The position numbers and the translations under genes were made by a program. A stretch of 8,008 nucleotides of DNA, from NCBI GenBank assembly GCA_009843585.1, contig VYDC01000265.1, positions 1 to 8,008 on the forward strand. The letters are read 5' to 3'. Origin of the DNA: Chloroflexota bacterium. Its GTDB lineage: Bacteria; Chloroflexota; Dehalococcoidia; UBA2979. Below the pieces are notes generated by a model. It saw only the letters and a program-made list of their open reading frames with translations. It was not told the origin of the DNA and made no database searches. Position 1 is the first letter of the stretch. Every line of letters begins with the position of its first letter. Below, piece after piece: positions 6,101 through 8,008 of the stretch.

Positions 6101-8007
6101 AGGGTCAGCGGGTTCTCCCGGCCGCGGAGCACGTCGGCGAGGGCGGCGCCGGAGCGCCGGAACAGCCCGATCTCCGTCAGCCCGTGCGAGTAGAGCCCGG
6201 GCATCTTCTCGGCGAACGCCTCGGGGTCGGCGGGGAGCCCGTCCGGGAGCGGGTCGTCCGCGCCGACGAGCACGGCGAAGTCGCCGCCTCGCTCCTCCAC
6301 GACGCCCGCCCGGGCGAGGAGCTCGAACATGCGTCGGAAGAGCCGTCCGTGCTCCTCGATCACCCCCAGACGCTCCCGCAACACCCCGGGGTCGATCGCC
6401 TCGCCTGACCTGCCGCTCCACCCCAGCCTCTGCAGCGTCGAGAGCGCGTAGGACCACGACAGTCGTTCCAGATCCGAGATCAGGGCGTGGCGGTCGTCGG
6501 CGTCGACATCGGCTGAGGCAAGGTAGTCGGAGAAGGGCCCGATCTCGGCGGCGACCGTGCTCGCGTCGGGCATGAAGTCCGCGGGCTTCAGCGCCGACTC
6601 GAGGGCGCGTTCGCGCCACGTGACCTCGTAGAGCAGATCTGCGACGCCTTCTGTGGCCGAGAGCAGGGCTGCCCGCGTGGCCCGCTTCACCGTATAGCCG
6701 CTCAGCCCGCCCAGAAGGGCGCCGCTACCGTCGTAGATTCGGATCTCGCCGGTCAGGACCTCGGGGTGCTCGCCAGACTCCTCGACCGGGCTCCCGGATG
6801 CCGCGCTCATCACGACGTGGCAGAGCACGCGATCGGGCAGCCGCCCGTTCAACCACATCCGCTCCCAGCCGAAGGGCAGGTAGGTCGCCTCGCCCGGCGC
6901 CCCGGAGACGTTGCGTGCCACACCGACGACCTGAAAGCAGCCGTCCAGGACGAGCGGGTGGATGTCGAGCTCGTTGCGTCCGACGGATTCGGGAAGGGCG
7001 ACCTCGCCCAGGGCCTCGCCCGTACCGGCCCAGGCCCTCCGCAGCGTCCGGAATGACGGGCCGAGGCTGACTCCCGTGGCCGCCCTCGCGCGGTAGTAGT
7101 CCGAGACGTCTGCCGGCGCGAGCCGGGCCCTCAACTCGTCCAGGTCCAGGCGAGCGCCGCCGTCCGGCGACGCGGCGCCGGTCGAGACGCGCGCCTCGAC
7201 GTGCGCCGTCCACTCACCCTCAGCGCCCCTGCTGAAGACCCGGACGTCGCGCGCCCTGCCGCGGTCGCCGGCCTCGAGCAGGACCTGCATGGTCCGGCCG
7301 TCCGGCGCCGCTCCGTCCTCCGAATCCGCCTGGGGGAAGACGAGGGCGCTCTGCAGCTGCATGTCCTCCACCGCGACCGAGTCGCCCCCGCTCTCGGCGA
7401 GCGATGCGGCGGCGGCCATGGCGCCGTAGACGGCGCCGGGCATCACGACGCGCCCGAAGACGCGGTGGTCTTCGAGCCACGCCGGGTCGGAGGTGAACAT
7501 CTCCGTCTCGAAGGTGATCCCGCCTCCAGCGGACTCGTGGCGGACTCCCAAGAGGGCATGACCGGCGCCGAGCCGCCGCTGCCTCGGCCGCTCAAGCCAG
7601 TGGCGCTCGCGCTGGAACGGATAGCCCGGCACAGCGATGCGGCGCCGGGCCTCTCCGGCGAAGAGTCCCTCGAAGCGGATCGCAAGACCGGCGTCGTAGG
7701 CCGCCGCCACTGCGTGAACGAAGCCGCGCGCCGGCTCGGCGGAGGAGTCATCCCGGCGTGGCCGCCGGAGGCTCGCCAGCGCGGACGGAGCCGCGGCCGC
7801 CTCCGGGCCCGAGGGCCAGGCGAGCCTCGCCATGGTGCCGAGCACGGAGTCGGGCCCGATCTCGACGACGACGTCGACCCCGAGCTCGGCGAGGGCGTTC
7901 ACGCCGCTTGCGAACGCGACGGGCTTGCGGGCGTGCAGCCTCCAGTAGGAGGCATCGAGGGCCATCCCGGGCTCCACGGGTCGGCCGGTCAGATTACTGA
8001 TCACGGT
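1..8007 (-). CDS. Modular type I polyketide synthase, partial at both ends
   Basis: One minus-strand frame is open across the entire window: 2,669 codons, no in-frame stop, no start or end seen. Domain order in the direction of translation is AT (C-terminal end)-DH-cMT-psiKR-ER-KR-ACP-KS-AT (degenerate)-DH (first residues). In-window residue landmarks, counted from 8007, are DH His 181 and Asp 355, cMT SAM motif 683, ER NADPH motif 1224, KR NADPH motif 1416, ACP Ser 1720, KS Cys 1956 and the lost AT Ser at 2438. Two modules share one chain, so this is a modular assembly-line PKS, not a single-module iterative enzyme. The product is a cytoplasmic megasynthase that extends acyl chains held on phosphopantetheine. 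The final product cannot be predicted from one complete set of processing domains. All the domain entries below belong to this one gene. There is no upstream DNA in which to judge regulation. Confidence 0.97.
121..387 (-). other. Post-AT linker of the second module
   Basis: This is about 89 residues closely parallel to the linker of the first module: ASAYEAGLDIAFTGLFAGESRRR here against AAAYDAGLAIRFEGLFAGEARRR there, and YPFQRERFW here against YPFQRERHW there. It packs on the KS side in known KS-AT structures. Its conservation despite the dead AT supports a retained scaffold role. Codons ending in A or T are frequent here (AGA, GAA, CGT, TTT, TAT, ATA, ATT), unlike the rest of the gene. Confidence 0.85.
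388..975 (-). other. Degenerate, shortened AT-like domain (predicted inactive)
   Basis: The position and flanking motifs show that this is the AT of the second module, but it cannot work by the normal mechanism. It opens as VAFAFGGASEWVGIG, where ATs have F.FPGQGSQWxGMG. The GQGxQ oxyanion loop is altered and one residue shorter. The nucleophile elbow, normally VVGHSxGEIAAA, reads VLGSGAAGLAAA. Ser stands at the His position (699-697) and Gly at the catalytic Ser position (696-694). After SFADGLRLA the domain jumps within about 30 residues to LATVLSPASGRVV, the counterpart of SNLTGRPV in the first module. The YW strand and the YASH/HAFH-type motif are absent. It ends with LGVDLVVEVG. From elbow to end there are about 100 residues instead of about 180. 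The frame is intact. It may serve as a structural spacer. Confidence 0.9.
976..1380 (-). other. KS-AT linker domain
   Basis: This is the three-stranded adaptor region that packs between KS and AT in type I PKSs. A variable Pro/Asp-rich stretch comes first, then the recognisable RLLPLSARAPAALRGLAGRY, LSDLAWSAAVGRGHLPHRAG and the helix before the AT. It is well conserved although the AT that follows is not. This argues that the KS-AT architecture is still needed structurally. At about 135 residues its length is ordinary, perhaps slightly long because of the variable start. Confidence 0.85.
1381..2637 (-). other. Ketosynthase (KS) domain of the second module
   Basis: This is a thiolase-fold condensing enzyme of about 419 residues, full length. 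It begins EPIAVVGMACRFPGA and ends FGLSGANAHVLIE. The active-site Cys is in DLACASSLAAVH (2142-2140). The two catalytic His are in EAHATGSQLADPIE (1737-1735) and NIGHTESAAG (1617-1615), so the triad is complete. HATGS replaces the more common HGTGT. I recall this from a bacterial PKS clade and do not take it as inactivating. The supporting motif MDPRQRMLLE is present. The KS therefore looks able both to accept the chain from the preceding ACP and to carry out condensation, although its partner AT is degenerate. Confidence 0.96.
2638..2721 (-). other. ACP-KS inter-module linker
   Basis: This is a 28-residue stretch between the ACP and the next KS, rich in Pro, Ala, Gly and Glu (for example GPGAAPAPSAGP). 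It is a typical flexible intra-chain linker. No docking helix, stop codon or start codon falls here, so the two modules are covalently joined and the chain passes from ACP to KS within one protein. Confidence 0.85.
2722..2955 (-). other. Acyl carrier protein (ACP)
   Basis: This carrier domain of about 78 residues holds the growing chain on a phosphopantetheine arm. It starts near REEVLVSFLQQQVQAVL and has the classic attachment site LGMDSLMAVELRNRL, with the modified Ser at 2850-2848. It then continues through VVFDYPDIAALARHV to the last helix. All conserved positions are present, so it should be a substrate for a phosphopantetheinyl transferase. It closes the first module, and the next KS follows in the same chain. 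Confidence 0.95.
3090..3783 (-). other. Ketoreductase (KR) catalytic domain, B-type-like, His at the Tyr site
   Basis: This is an SDR-fold ketoreductase that reduces the beta-keto group to a hydroxyl with NADPH. The cofactor motif TGGLGGIG is at 3762-3739. The catalytic Lys is in WPKIVGGW (3447-3445), the Ser is the second one of FSSRVG (3375-3373), and the Asn is in HAAAN. The usual Tyr, 13 residues after the Ser, is His (3336-3334) in GQANHAAAN. The stereochemistry motif LDD reads LSD (3507-3499). It keeps the final Asp, which fits a B-type KR giving a D-hydroxyl ready for DH action. The domain runs on through IAWGAWSEIG and ends near VMSMDW. Because DH and ER follow in the reaction order, the hydroxyl is transient. 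Confidence 0.92.
3814..4770 (-). other. Enoylreductase (ER) domain, divergent
   Basis: This is an MDR-type NADPH-dependent enoylreductase that saturates the double bond made by the DH. The catalytic-fold entry reads LNFWDVFRSLG, where most PKS ERs have LNFRDVL.ALG. The NADPH-binding motif AGAGGVG is at 4338-4318, followed by GAEVFATAS and VDVVLNSL, both standard. The domain ends with HTGKIVLT just before the KR. Length, about 320 residues, is normal. Several consensus residues differ. Arg (4062-4060) stands where the EMGKTD motif has Lys, the Tyr-rich AYYAL stretch is AALSF, and Ile (4605-4603) stands where many ERs have Tyr after LGM. From memory, a group of bacterial PKS ERs shares these changes, so I read this as a clade variant rather than a dead domain, with moderate certainty. 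Confidence 0.9.
4830..5400 (-). other. KR structural subdomain (psiKR)
   Basis: This is the truncated Rossmann half of the ketoreductase. It does not bind cofactor productively but braces the catalytic half. It begins with WLVVGDGGG, a decayed glycine-rich turn, continues through GGVVHLQALD, and ends with the characteristic LWGLGKVASLEAP and MIDLDP segment before the ER. In fully reducing modules the ER is inserted between this half and the catalytic KR, and that is the arrangement here. The linker between cMT and psiKR is short, about 30 residues. Confidence 0.87.
5490..6540 (-). other. C-methyltransferase (cMT) domain
   Basis: This is an embedded S-adenosylmethionine-dependent methyltransferase that puts a methyl group on the alpha carbon of the ACP-bound beta-keto intermediate. 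A helical N-terminal lid of about 190 residues precedes SAM motif I, EVGAGTG, at 5961-5941. The His-Glu pair known from PKS C-methyltransferases such as CurJ is seen as His in NVLHATRD (5727-5725) and Glu in VALEN (5649-5647). They are 26 residues apart, matching that family. The later block WMDLTFGQLDGWW is also typical of the family. The position between DH and the KR structural half is the normal one. The length, about 350 residues, is full, so I expect it to be functional. Confidence 0.93.
6661..7560 (-). other. Dehydratase (DH) domain, probably active
   Basis: This is a double-hotdog dehydratase that removes water from the beta-hydroxyacyl-ACP made by the KR, giving the enoyl intermediate. 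It opens with HALLGVRH. The catalytic HxxxGxxxxP motif is complete as HRVFGRVVMP, with His codon 7467-7465. The second catalytic motif, DxxxQ, is present as LDGCFQ, with Asp codon 6945-6943 and Gln codon 6933-6931. About 300 residues separate the start from the LYEVTW stretch that begins the next region, which is normal for a PKS DH plus its linker. Both catalytic residues are present, so activity is expected. The downstream ER would then saturate the double bond. Confidence 0.94.
7561..8007 (-). other. AT domain, C-terminal end, and post-AT linker (first module)
   Basis: This is the last part of an acyltransferase that loads the extender unit onto the module's ACP. It shows the expected SNLTGRPVEP strand, then YWRLHARKPVAF and LGVDVVVEIGP, the usual C-terminal signature of PKS ATs. 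The post-AT linker follows, with FEGLFAGEARRR and YPFQRERHW, where the chain wraps back towards the KS. The active-site GHSxG and the YASH/HAFH-type specificity motif lie upstream, outside the window, so the extender unit cannot be read. The cMT in the same module makes malonyl-CoA the more likely substrate, which is inference. This intact end is a useful internal reference for the degenerate AT at about 388-975. Confidence 0.93.
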
Positions 8008-8008
8008 C

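Noticed and set aside
7561..8007. Long repeat between the two AT-linker-DH junctions (about 7440-7860 and 1-420)
   Set aside because: The similarity is at protein level, as expected for paralogous modules. The nucleotide sequences have diverged at many third positions, so it is not a recent duplication.

Overview
The whole 8,008-base window lies inside one very large minus-strand gene for a type I modular polyketide synthase (PKS). One reading frame, with codons occupying positions 3k down to 3k-2, stays open from 8007 to 1. This gives 2,669 codons with no in-frame stop, and neither the start nor the end of the gene is inside the window. Base composition is very GC-rich, and most of the gene uses codons ending in G or C. 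This suggests a high-GC bacterium such as an actinobacterium, a myxobacterium or relative, or a high-GC proteobacterium. The sequence alone does not fix the phylum, and a metagenomic lineage is possible.

In the direction of translation (high to low coordinates), the first module shows the C-terminal end of an acyltransferase (AT). It is followed by a dehydratase (DH), a C-methyltransferase (cMT), the structural half of the ketoreductase (psiKR), an enoylreductase (ER), the catalytic ketoreductase (KR) and an acyl carrier protein (ACP). If every domain works, this module adds a two-carbon unit, methylates its alpha carbon from S-adenosylmethionine, and reduces the beta carbon fully to CH2. A Pro/Ala-rich linker leads within the same chain to a second module. 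That module has a ketosynthase (KS) with a complete Cys-His-His triad, a KS-AT linker, a shortened AT-like domain, and the first residues of another DH at the edge of the window.

The main anomaly is the AT of the second module. The nucleophile motif that normally reads GHSxGE is GSGAAG, so Ser and His are both gone. The N-terminal GQGxQ loop is altered, and roughly 80 residues are missing from the middle of the domain. They cover the small ferredoxin-like subdomain with the YASH/HAFH-type motif. The frame is intact and the KS-AT linker before it and the post-AT linker behind it are well conserved, so this is a maintained chain carrying a dead AT, not a frameshifted pseudogene. A module with a good KS and a dead AT must be loaded by another AT, or must not elongate normally. 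The stretch from about position 840 to 1 also has clearly more A/T-ending codons than the rest, which may mark recombination or relaxed selection around the dead AT.

Smaller oddities are His in place of the usual KR catalytic Tyr, and a divergent ER that lacks several consensus residues. From memory of related PKSs, both look more like features of a clade than decay. I see no RNA genes, mobile elements, CRISPR arrays, promoters or terminators, and there is no intergenic DNA.
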